From positions 1 through 34,516 of the forward strand of contig JAFEFH010000023.1 of NCBI GenBank assembly GCA_018240695.1: 34,516 nt of DNA, given 5' to 3'. Under the pieces are notes generated by a model. The model was not told the DNA's origin. It did no database searches and saw only the letters and a program-made list of their open reading frames with translations. The stretch comes from Pseudomonadota bacterium (GTDB lineage: Bacteria; Pseudomonadota; Alphaproteobacteria; Reyranellales; Reyranellaceae). A program made the position numbers and the translations under genes. Below, piece by piece: positions 22,145-29,541 of the stretch; within the stretch, counting starts at the first letter, position 1; the number at the start of each line of letters is the position of its first letter.

Positions 22145-24472
22145 TCAAGGGCAGGCGTAGCGAACTTCGCCCTTGCCGTTCGCGACGCAAACCGCGCCCG
22201 CGGCAGATCCGTCGGAAACGCGCACCAGTTCCACGATGCGTTCCTCGCCCGGCTCGAGGTTGAAGCCCTCGTCCGCCGCCCGCCAGTGCGCGTCCTCGAT
22301 CTGGATGCAGTGCGCGAAGCGCGTCGCGCGAACCGTGAGCGCCCGGCCGCCGGCCGGCTCGACGCTGAGGCCCGGGTCGGCCGTCAGCGCGGCGCGCCCC
22401 TGCGGAAAGTGGGCGGCCTCGGCGAGGCGCTGGCCGGTCGCCGCATCGTCGAGCGTCACGACCGTGACATCGAGCGCCGGCACGCCGAAGCGATAGGCGC
22501 AGGTGATGTCGAAAAAGGCGCCGATCATCTCGGCGGAACTGATCGTGCGGTTGCTGCGCGGCGGCAGTTCGACGTCCCGCAAGCGGCGCATCACCAGCGT
22601 CTCGCCGTTCTGGTAGCAGCGCAGCGAAAGCTTCGCCCGAACCGGCGCCGCCGTATCGTTGATCAGGTGGATGGCCAGCCCATCCAGCCCCTCGTCGGTC
22701 AGCGACACCTGCACCGGCCGGAACGCGCGCCGCAGCGCGTGCCAGGAAAGCTTGGGCGTCCCCTCCGAATCGACCACACCCCAGCCGGCGCCCGGCATGA
22801 AGTCCTTCAGCATCCACACCAGCGCGCCGGCGCACGACGAGCCGGCGCGCCGCCACTCCGCGATCGTGGCTTCCATCACCTCGGCGACGGCGGCGCGGCG
22901 CAGACGGGGCGTATCGGCGCCGTAGAGCAGCTTCGTGTAATGCGCCGTGACGTCGGCGAAGTCCCAATCGGTGCCGCCATCCTGCGGGACGTTCGAGGAG
23001 ATCCCGCCGCGCGCGAACACCGGCAGGTTCGAGAAGCCCAGGCACTCCGTCGCGAACCGCACGCCCGCACGCCGCGCATCGTCCAACGGCCGCAGATAGG
23101 CGCCGACGCCGTAGTAATGCGAGACACCCTCCCCGATCGCGAACGGCAGGTCGCCGCCGCTGGGCGAATTGGCGACGTAGACCGCATCGGGCCGGTGCGC
23201 GGCCACCGCGGCGGGCAGCAGCTCGTCGTAGAGCGGCCCGCTCCACAGCTCGGGCGGGAGGCCCATCATCGACACCTGTTGCGCGACTTCGCTGCCGCCG
23301 CACAGCACGGCGAGCGATGGATGAGCGGCGGTCCGCCCGAGGAACTGCGCCGCTTCCGCCTCGACGCTCGCGCGGAACGCGGCGTCGGCCAAGGGATAGT
23401 CCATGTTGGCGAACATGAAGTCGTGCCACACGAGGATGCCGAGCTCGTCGCACAGCTCGAAGAAGGCGTCGCCCTCGTAGATCATCGAGCCGGCGACGCG
23501 CAGCATGTTCATGTGCGCGGCACGCGCCTGGTCGAGCCAGGGCTTCAGGCTCGCGCGGTTCCCCGCCAGCGAGACGAGGTCGGAGGCGCTCCAGCAGGCG
23601 CCGCGCGCGAAGATCGACTGGCCGTTGACGACCAGCGCGAAGCCCTTGCCGTCGACACCGCGATCGACGGCGATCGAGCGGAAGCCGGTGCGGCCAAGCG
23701 CGATCCCGCGCCCGTCCACCGTCAGCCGCACCTCGTGCAACGTCGGCGTGCCATGCGTGTGCGGCCACCACTTCTCGACCTCCGGCAGCCGCAACGTGCC
23801 CGTGAAGCGATCGCCCTCTTTCCGCGCCAGCGCCACGCTTTGGCCAGCCGCGGCCAGTGCCACATCCTGTGCATCCGCGAGACGCAGCGACACGGTCACC
23901 ACGCCGTCGTCGCCATCGAGCGCGCTGCGCAGCGACAGGTCGCGCACGTCACCGGCAAAGCCGATCTTCCGCCACGGGCCGACGGCATGGACCGGCGGCT
24001 GCCAGCCCGTCATGTGCCCCAGCAGGGTCGTGCGCACATGGCGCAGCGCATTGTTCCCGACCAGCCGCGTGCGCCAGCGCGCCCGGCCCTTCTTCGCCGC
24101 GATAGCCGCATCGAGCGACCGGAAGGCGATCACCAGTTCGTTGTCGCCGACCAAGGTCACGTCGACCGCGTGCGCGAGGAACATGTTGTCCGAGCGCAGG
24201 ATCGACACGCCGTTCAGCCAGACCTCGGCCATCGTCGCCAACCCGTCGAAGCGCAGTGTCCGGGCACCGCTGCCCGCGAAGCGCGCGCGATACCAGACGT
24301 CCTTGTCGTGCAGCGGCGTCGGCGCATCGAGCCGCCAGCGGCCCGCCGCCATCAACGCTTGCGCCGCCGTGCCCGGCACGGTCGCCGGGCTCCACTCGAG
24401 GTCCGGAGGCAGCGCCGCCGGATCGGCGGCTTCGCCGGCAGCCGTGACGGCGAGGCGCCAGCCGTCGATCAA
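22145..24472 (-). CDS. Glycoside hydrolase family 2 protein (beta-mannosidase-like)
   Basis: A 775-residue GH2 enzyme. The N-terminal jelly-roll sugar-binding domain (about residues 1-175) holds DKDVWYRARF and LRFDGLATMAEVWLNG. Immunoglobulin-like domains and the catalytic TIM barrel (about 280-580) follow, then a C-terminal beta domain. The candidate acid/base is E395 (CGGSE), in the place of the usual N-E pair. The candidate nucleophile is E476 (RFATECLGFSNLP), aligned with the RFxSEFG motif of beta-mannosidases. HYYG at 452-455 and WHDFMFAN at 349-356 are also mannosidase-like. There is no signal peptide, so it is probably cytoplasmic. It starts at TTG (24470-24472), overlapping the DUF1839 TGA (TTGA), which indicates translational coupling to the carrier-protein operon. 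Confidence 0.85.
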   Translation of the reverse strand: MIDGWRLAVTAAGEAADPAALPPDLEWSPATVPGTAAQALMAAGRWRLDAPTPLHDKDVWYRARFAGSGARTLRFDGLATMAEVWLNGVSILRSDNMFLAHAVDVTLVGDNELVIAFRSLDAAIAAKKGRARWRTRLVGNNALRHVRTTLLGHMTGWQPPVHAVGPWRKIGFAGDVRDLSLRSALDGDDGVVTVSLRLADAQDVALAAAGQSVALARKEGDRFTGTLRLPEVEKWWPHTHGTPTLHEVRLTVDGRGIALGRTGFRSIAVDRGVDGKGFALVVNGQSIFARGACWSASDLVSLAGNRASLKPWLDQARAAHMNMLRVAGSMIYEGDAFFELCDELGILVWHDFMFANMDYPLADAAFRASVEAEAAQFLGRTAAHPSLAVLCGGSEVAQQVSMMGLPPELWSGPLYDELLPAAVAAHRPDAVYVANSPSGGDLPFAIGEGVSHYYGVGAYLRPLDDARRAGVRFATECLGFSNLPVFARGGISSNVPQDGGTDWDFADVTAHYTKLLYGADTPRLRRAAVAEVMEATIAEWRRAGSSCAGALVWMLKDFMPGAGWGVVDSEGTPKLSWHALRRAFRPVQVSLTDEGLDGLAIHLINDTAAPVRAKLSLRCYQNGETLVMRRLRDVELPPRSNRTISSAEMIGAFFDITCAYRFGVPALDVTVVTLDDAATGQRLAEAAHFPQGRAALTADPGLSVEPAGGRALTVRATRFAHCIQIEDAHWRAADEGFNLEPGEERIVELVRVSDGSAAGAVCVANGKGEVRYACP

Positions 24473-25446
24473 GGGAAGCGCTTCGCGAGAGTCGACAGGA
24501 TCGCGTCGTAGTCCGCTTCCATCGGCGCGAACTGGATCGCCGCCGCGTCGAACTTGCGGCGATTAACCATGCGGGCAAGCTGGAACTGGACGGCCTTCGC
24601 GGCCTCGGCGATGCGCCGGCCGGCGGCGGCCGTCTCGGCGAGCCCGTCCTGGCCGTGAGTGCCCAGCCAGTCGAGATACGTCGCCAGCATCTCGAAGTTG
24701 GCGCCGAGCTGGCGCGGCAGATTGAAGGCGTAGAGATGGAAGAACGCCATGTCGCGCGCCGCCAGCCGCTCGAGATGGCGCGGCATCTCCTGCCGCCACG
24801 CCGCGATCGGATTGGACCGCGGCCGGTGCTTCAGGTGGCCGCGCAGCAAGTCGAGCGAGGCCTCGACCAGCGCCGTGCCCGACAAGGCGGCGCCGTCGCG
24901 CTTCACGAACTCGACATAGGGAAACATGCCGTCGGGAACGCTCGGCGTCCGGAACAGCCCGTCATAGTCGGCGTCCGACAGCACGTGATAGCCGGTGTTG
25001 TGGAAGTAGCCGAGACGGCGCGCCGCCGGATCGATCGCGACCGCCGCCAGCGTGGTCTTCGCATGTCCCTGGCGGTACGACGGCGTGGCGTCGGGCAGCC
25101 AGTGGCTGTCGACCTCGATCAGCAGCGGCCGGCCGCGCGCCAATTGGTCCAGCGCATGGTCTTCCAGGGAGTCGTAGATCGCGAGTTCCTGCACCGACAG
25201 GCCGAACAGGGTCTCGAGATCGCCCGGCGGGAACTTGAAGAAGGTGAAGTGATCGCCCTCGAAATCCTGGCGCACGGTGAAGCCCAGCGCCGCCTCTGCG
25301 GGATGGCCCAGCGCCGGCAGCAGCTCGGCCCAGACGTCGATGTAGCAGTTGGTCTCCAGCCAGATCCGCTCGCCGGCATGCAGCGCCTGCGGCCGCCACG
25401 TCGCCGCATCGAGCTTCAGGACGTCCGCGCTAGAGGCCGAGGGCAT
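24469..25446 (-). CDS. DUF1839 family protein
   Basis: A 325-residue soluble protein of a family (DUF1839) that, from memory, is found almost only next to amino acid:[carrier protein] ligase genes. Distinctive segments are ETNCYIDVWAELL, DFEGDHFTFFKFPPGDLETLFGL, LLIEVDSHWLPDATPSYRQGHAKTT and GYFHNTGYHVLSDADY. The conserved Cys, Asp and His (NCYID; EVDSHWLPD; GYFHNTGYH) recall a papain-like or transglutaminase-like arrangement, but this is conjecture. It would suit transfer of the aminoacyl group. Start is the ATG at 25444-25446, 5 bases after GAAGGTG. It overlaps the ligase gene by 17 bases and GH2 by four. Confidence 0.8.
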   Translation of the reverse strand: MPSASSADVLKLDAATWRPQALHAGERIWLETNCYIDVWAELLPALGHPAEAALGFTVRQDFEGDHFTFFKFPPGDLETLFGLSVQELAIYDSLEDHALDQLARGRPLLIEVDSHWLPDATPSYRQGHAKTTLAAVAIDPAARRLGYFHNTGYHVLSDADYDGLFRTPSVPDGMFPYVEFVKRDGAALSGTALVEASLDLLRGHLKHRPRSNPIAAWRQEMPRHLERLAARDMAFFHLYAFNLPRQLGANFEMLATYLDWLGTHGQDGLAETAAAGRRIAEAAKAVQFQLARMVNRRKFDAAAIQFAPMEADYDAILSTLAKRFP

Positions 25447-26341
25447 CGCGCACCTTCGCCGGCCACTTGGCCGGCACGAAGCCATGATGCTTGAGCAGCG
25501 CGAGCGTGATCCGCTCGAGGCCGAAGCCCACGCAGGCCGTATGCGCGACCTCGCCCGCCGCGGTCCGGACACCCCAGGTGCGGCCGAACAGGTCGCGGTG
25601 ATAGTTGAAGCTGGCGCACGCCGTCGGCGCCTCGTTCGAGGTGATCGGCACCAGCAGCTCGAACTTCAGCGCATCCTCGCGCTGGCTGGTGGCCAGGAGC
25701 TTGCCGGTGCGGCCGAAGAACGGATCGTTGGCCACGTCGACCTCGAACGGCAGGCCGAACGAGCCGATGATCGTCTGCGCCCGCTCGATCCACAGCGCGC
25801 GGAAGTCGAGCGCCTGCGCTTCGGTCCCGAGCCGCACATGCTCGCGCTGGCGGAACATCTGAAGGCGCGCCGGGTCGATCGAGGGCTCGTGGCGGAAGCA
25901 GTAGCCGCGCACGTCGACCAGGCCACCCGCTTCGGCGAGGGGACCGCGCGCGGCCATGACGGGGTAGACGGCGTAGCAAGTGGCCGGCGTAAGGGCGACC
26001 TGCGTGGTCTTCTGGCCCGCCGTCCAGTCCCCGCCCTTCTCCAGCGTCTCGATCATCGCGCGATGGTCGCGGTCCAGGCCCATGAAGCTGTGCACGGTGC
26101 CCACGAGTTGCGGCGAGCTCTTGAGGTAGCCGCTCTGCTCGAGCTGCGCTTTGCCGATCCCGGGCGGGAAACGCATCGTCTCGGCCCCGTCGGCACCGGC
26201 GGCGCGCGAGAAGGCGTGGTCGATGCCCCCGACGATCTGCTCGAACACAGGGCTGCGGCCATAGAGGCCGTCGACGCCCATGGAGATCAGTAGCCCGTGC
26301 TGCAACAGCTCGTCACGATAGGCGCGATGCGCGTCGCTCAT
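25430..26341 (-). CDS. Amino acid:[carrier protein] ligase (class II aaRS-like, SerRS-type)
   Basis: A 303-residue stand-alone catalytic domain related to atypical methanogen-type seryl-tRNA synthetases, lacking the tRNA-binding N-terminal domain. Family members from Bradyrhizobium and Agrobacterium activate glycine or alanine with ATP and load it on the phosphopantetheine of a small carrier protein, not on tRNA. The expected zinc ligands are C122 (TPATCYAV), E167 (RQREHVR) and C270 (HTACVGFG); their spacing of 45 and 103 residues is what I recall for the characterised enzyme. Motif 2-like RGYCFRHEPS and motif 3 GFGLERITLALL are present. The ATG (26339-26341) overlaps the dehydrogenase stop (ATGA). 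The adjacent carrier protein is the likely substrate. The amino acid cannot be read from sequence. Confidence 0.92.
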   Translation of the reverse strand: MSDAHRAYRDELLQHGLLISMGVDGLYGRSPVFEQIVGGIDHAFSRAAGADGAETMRFPPGIGKAQLEQSGYLKSSPQLVGTVHSFMGLDRDHRAMIETLEKGGDWTAGQKTTQVALTPATCYAVYPVMAARGPLAEAGGLVDVRGYCFRHEPSIDPARLQMFRQREHVRLGTEAQALDFRALWIERAQTIIGSFGLPFEVDVANDPFFGRTGKLLATSQREDALKFELLVPITSNEAPTACASFNYHRDLFGRTWGVRTAAGEVAHTACVGFGLERITLALLKHHGFVPAKWPAKVRDALGL

Positions 26342-27495
26342 GCGAGCAATCCGGAGTCGTCGCGCACCGCCGTCACGAGTTGCGCGGTGTTCGCGAGGAT
26401 GCGGTCGTTGTTCACCATCAACGCCGCCGAATGCGCGTCGCGCAGATGGCGGCCGAGACTGAAGGCCGAATCGTTGCGGTAACCTGCGAGCCCGCAGACC
26501 TGCAACGCCTGCCCCACGATCTGGACGACCATCTGCGACGACGTGATCTTGAGGGTGTTCATCGCGATCGCGAACGGCAGCGCCGACAGAGCGTCTTCCG
26601 ATCCCAACGCGGCCTCGTATTGCCGCAGCGCACTCACGAGGCCGGCCTTCATGAGCTGCAACTGCCCCGTCGCCTCGGCGAGCCGCAGCGCGCCGGGCGG
26701 CGTCGCCCCCTGCTTCTTGCGCGCCTCGGCCCGCACGAACGCCCGCGCTCGCGCCACCGCGTCCGTCGCGATGCCGAGCCACAGCGCGCTCCACACGAGA
26801 TGCGAGGTCGGCAGCATGGTCTGCGCCGAGATATCGGCGTACGGCACGGGCATGATTTGCCCCACCTCGCCCTCGGCCTTGAGATGGAAGCCGTTGGAGC
26901 AGGTCCCGCGCATGCCGAGCGTGTCCCAGCCCTGCAAGGCTTCGAAGCGCGCATCCTTCTGCGACACGACGACGATCACCTGGTCGGAGGCCGGCGACTG
27001 CGGCGTGCGGCGCGCGGTGACGAGGATGCCGTCAGCGTCCGCGCCATAGGAAATCACGGTCGCCTGCTTGGCGAGCGCGAAGCGGCCGTCCTTCTCCTCG
27101 ACCGCGCAGACGCTCGAGCGCACGTCGCCGCCCACGCCCGCCTCGGACGTGGCCGAGGCCAGCAAGAGCTGCTCGCTCGCGAGGCGCTTCAGGAACGCGC
27201 GCTGCCACGCCGCGCCGCCATGGTGACGCACGAGGCACGACGCCTGGATCTGGTGCATGGCGTAGATCATCGCCGTCGCTGCACAGCGCTGACCGAGCAG
27301 GTGGCAGATCGACACGATGTCGGCGATACCGGCACCCGGACCGCCCTCGTCCTTCGGCACCAGCAGGCCGAGCAGCTTGGCGTCCCGCAGCGCGGCCATC
27401 GCTTCGGCGGGAAAGCGCGCCTGCCGGTCGACCTCGTCGGCGTGACGGGCGGCGACGTCACCGGCCGCGCGGGCGGCGGCAATCCAGTCGGTCAT
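26338..27495 (-). CDS. Acyl-CoA dehydrogenase-like flavoprotein
   Basis: A 385-residue protein with the acyl-CoA dehydrogenase fold: an N-terminal helical domain, a beta domain (ASATSEAGVGGDVRSS ... GWDTLGMRGTCSNGF) and a C-terminal four-helix bundle (QIVGQALQVCGLAGYRNDSAFSLGRHLRDAHSAALMVNNDRI). FAD-binding is expected. The catalytic Glu of the usual YEG(T) motif is missing: the position after the RDAH helix reads ALMVNNDR. This suggests the chemistry is not classical acyl-CoA alpha,beta-dehydrogenation; flavin monooxygenases of the same fold also lack it. Encoded between carrier protein and ligase with four-base overlaps (27492-27495 and 26338-26341), it probably acts on the aminoacyl-carrier protein or its product; this is inference. 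Confidence 0.88.
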   Translation of the reverse strand: MTDWIAAARAAGDVAARHADEVDRQARFPAEAMAALRDAKLLGLLVPKDEGGPGAGIADIVSICHLLGQRCAATAMIYAMHQIQASCLVRHHGGAAWQRAFLKRLASEQLLLASATSEAGVGGDVRSSVCAVEEKDGRFALAKQATVISYGADADGILVTARRTPQSPASDQVIVVVSQKDARFEALQGWDTLGMRGTCSNGFHLKAEGEVGQIMPVPYADISAQTMLPTSHLVWSALWLGIATDAVARARAFVRAEARKKQGATPPGALRLAEATGQLQLMKAGLVSALRQYEAALGSEDALSALPFAIAMNTLKITSSQMVVQIVGQALQVCGLAGYRNDSAFSLGRHLRDAHSAALMVNNDRILANTAQLVTAVRDDSGLLA

Positions 27496-27752
27496 ACGGC
27501 CGCTTTGTCGACGCCGATGCTGGTCAGCGCCTCGACGATGGTATCGACGCTGGAAAAAGTGCGCCGGCGCAGCAGGCTGTCGGGGAATTCCACGTCGAAC
27601 GCCTCTTCGAGCGACAGCATCAGGGTGACGGTCGCATGCGAGGTGAGCCCCGCGGTGTAAAGGTCGGCGTCGTCGGCCAAAGTATCGATGTCGGTCTGTA
27701 GCCAGCCCGTCGTCTTCAGCAGGGCGCGGACCCGTTCACGGACAGAAGACAC
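27492..27752 (-). CDS. Acyl carrier protein (aminoacyl acceptor), first gene of the leftward operon
   Basis: An 86-residue carrier protein. The phosphopantetheine-bearing serine is predicted to be Ser38, in LYTAGLTSHATVTLML; the usual D-S-L is replaced by T-S-H, a variant I associate with carrier partners of amino acid:[CP] ligases. The acidic helix LSLEEAFDVEFPD after it is typical for carrier proteins. I start at the GTG at 27750-27752 (SSVRERVRALL), 6 bases after GGGAG; the frame stays open to 27836 but that part has no carrier-protein character. The stop overlaps the dehydrogenase start (ATGA). It needs a 4'-phosphopantetheinyl transferase encoded elsewhere. Confidence 0.88.
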   Translation of the reverse strand: MSSVRERVRALLKTTGWLQTDIDTLADDADLYTAGLTSHATVTLMLSLEEAFDVEFPDSLLRRRTFSSVDTIVEALTSIGVDKAAV

Positions 27753-27834
27753 GATTTGCTCCCACGCCAGTCGGGCTGAAAAATGCCAGTCGTTGCTTGC
27801 ACTTAGGATATCCTTTCGTATAGAGCGATTCAAC
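27753..27834. promoter_or_regulatory. Divergent promoter region between the two carrier-protein-locus operons
   Basis: Rightward, TTGCAC (27797-27802), a 16-base spacer and TATAGA (27819-27824) form a plausible sigma-70 promoter. Its start point would fall within a few bases of the hydrolase ATG (27835), which has no ribosome site. Leftward, TTGAAT, a 17-base spacer and TATCCT form a plausible promoter in the same bases. Both overlap the perfect palindrome AGGATATCCT (27805-27814), which could bind a regulator affecting both directions. All functional statements are inference from sequence. Confidence 0.45.
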
Positions 27835-29541
27835 ATGACGCCCGTTACGTTCGCCGGATGCTTCGGCTGGCTTCACGCCCCGCGTGACCGGACGGGCGGC
27901 GACGTTGCGGTGCTTATTTGCACTGGCCTGCTGCAGGACGCGATCCTGGCCTATGGCTCGCTGCGCGTACTGGCCGACGACCTTGCCGCGGCCGGCTACC
28001 CCACGCTCCGTTTCGACTACCCGGCGACCGGCGATTCCAGCGACGAGGCGGTCGAGCGCGTCGGCCATTGGACGGCCTGGCAGCGCACCGTCGACGAGGC
28101 TGCGGACTGGCTGAAGGCCCGCACCGGCGCCACGCGCCTCGTGCTGGTTGGCCTCAGGCTCGGCACGACCCTGGCGACCCTCGCCGCGGTGCGCCGCGAC
28201 GACGTGGCCGGCTTGCTGCTCTTCGAACCCGTGCCGAGCGGCCGCGCCTATGTCCGGCAACTCTTCCTCGAGGCCGAGCTGCTGAGCGGCAGCCGCCCGG
28301 ACAAAGGGCAGGACCTGCACCTGCGCGAGTTCCGGTTCTCCCCCGCCACGCTGACCGAGATCGGCGAGATCGACCTGCGCAAGGTGGTGCTGAAGCCGAA
28401 CACCAGGGTCGCGCTCGCCGCGCAGACCGAGAGCAAGGTCGTCGAGGACGCCGCCACGGCGTGGCGTGCCGGCGGCGCCGATGTCGTCTCCCTCGGCTGG
28501 GACGGGCTGATGCCCTTGGTGAAGCACAAGATCATCGAGGAAGACTCGCTGGCCGATTTCACGACAGAGTTGGCGTGGCTGCGCGGCGCGGTGCCGCCCG
28601 CTCCCAACGACACGATCGTCCACACCGACGATGCCGTCCTGCGGCTGCCGGGCTGTGTCGAAACACCCCTGCGCTTCGGGCCCGATCGCCGGCTGTTCGG
28701 CGTTCTGTGCCGGCCCGAAAGCGGCGCCGCCGAGACCGCCGTCCTGCTCGGCAATGCCGGACACGATCCGCACTATGCCTCGGCGCGCCATGCCGTGACG
28801 CTGTCGCGCAAGCTCGCCCGTCAGGGCGTGGCAGCGCTGCGGCTCGATTATGCGAGCCTCGGCGACAGTCCCGGGCCGGCCGGCAAGGAACGGATGCTGA
28901 GCCATGTCTTCGCCGTCGACCGGACTGCCGACGTGTCGGCCGCGATCGACGCGCTCCAGGCGATGGGCTTCCGGCGCTTTGGCATCGAGGGCCTGTGCTC
29001 GGGCGCGTTTCACGCCTTCCGCGCCGGCGTGGCCGACCCGCGCATCGGCGCCGTGCTGGTGGTGAACATCCCCTTCTTCTCGATGCCGGGCGGCAACGTG
29101 CTGGGCTTCCTCCAGCAGAAGGCCCTGTCGCCGGCCGACTACATCGCCAAACTTTTCCGCCCGCGCACCTGGGTCACCCTGTTCAGCGGCAAGGTCGACT
29201 TCCGGACCGTCTTCTTCGGCCAGCTCGGCCGCCTGCAAAACCGCCTGAACCAGCGCGCCTCTGGCCTGGCGCGACGGACCGGTCTGGTGCGGGAACGCAG
29301 CTATGCCCATGAGTCGCTGGCCGCATTGGCCAAGCGTGGCGCCCGCATCCTGTTCCTGTTCTCGCCCGGCGAGGAGGCCGACGGCGCGTTCGCCCACGAG
29401 TTCAGCCCCATGGCGGAGGGCCTCGCCGCTTATGCTGGCGCCGCGATGAAAGTCGTTCCCGGCATGGACCATGACCTCACGGCCCCCGTCGCGCGGCGCG
29501 CGGCCGAGGAATTGATGGTAGAGTTCTTCAGCCGATCATGA
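27835..29541 (+). CDS. Fused tandem alpha/beta hydrolase (exosortase-associated hydrolase 2-like + hydrolase 1-like)
   Basis: A 568-residue protein with two alpha/beta hydrolase domains. Domain 1 (about residues 1-255) has the elbow G-L-R-L-G with Arg108 where Ser is expected, so it is probably not a normal hydrolase. This GLRLG form recalls the exosortase A-associated hydrolase 2 family. Domain 2 (about 270-568) has G-L-C-S-G with Cys388 as the likely nucleophile, as in the hydrolase 1 family, and His546 (GMDHDL) as base; E513, E514 or D516 could be the acid. The start is the ATG at 27835; no ribosome site precedes it and the message may be leaderless. Its TGA overlaps the acyltransferase ATG. 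No exosortase gene is in the window. A thioesterase or acyl-transfer role on the carrier protein is plausible but unproven. Confidence 0.83.
   Translation: MTPVTFAGCFGWLHAPRDRTGGDVAVLICTGLLQDAILAYGSLRVLADDLAAAGYPTLRFDYPATGDSSDEAVERVGHWTAWQRTVDEAADWLKARTGATRLVLVGLRLGTTLATLAAVRRDDVAGLLLFEPVPSGRAYVRQLFLEAELLSGSRPDKGQDLHLREFRFSPATLTEIGEIDLRKVVLKPNTRVALAAQTESKVVEDAATAWRAGGADVVSLGWDGLMPLVKHKIIEEDSLADFTTELAWLRGAVPPAPNDTIVHTDDAVLRLPGCVETPLRFGPDRRLFGVLCRPESGAAETAVLLGNAGHDPHYASARHAVTLSRKLARQGVAALRLDYASLGDSPGPAGKERMLSHVFAVDRTADVSAAIDALQAMGFRRFGIEGLCSGAFHAFRAGVADPRIGAVLVVNIPFFSMPGGNVLGFLQQKALSPADYIAKLFRPRTWVTLFSGKVDFRTVFFGQLGRLQNRLNQRASGLARRTGLVRERSYAHESLAALAKRGARILFLFSPGEEADGAFAHEFSPMAEGLAAYAGAAMKVVPGMDHDLTAPVARRAAEELMVEFFSRS

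Noticed and set aside
25430..26341. A duplicate seryl-tRNA synthetase
   Set aside because: At 303 residues it lacks any tRNA-binding N-terminal domain and is encoded with a carrier protein, which fits the amino acid:[carrier protein] ligase family.
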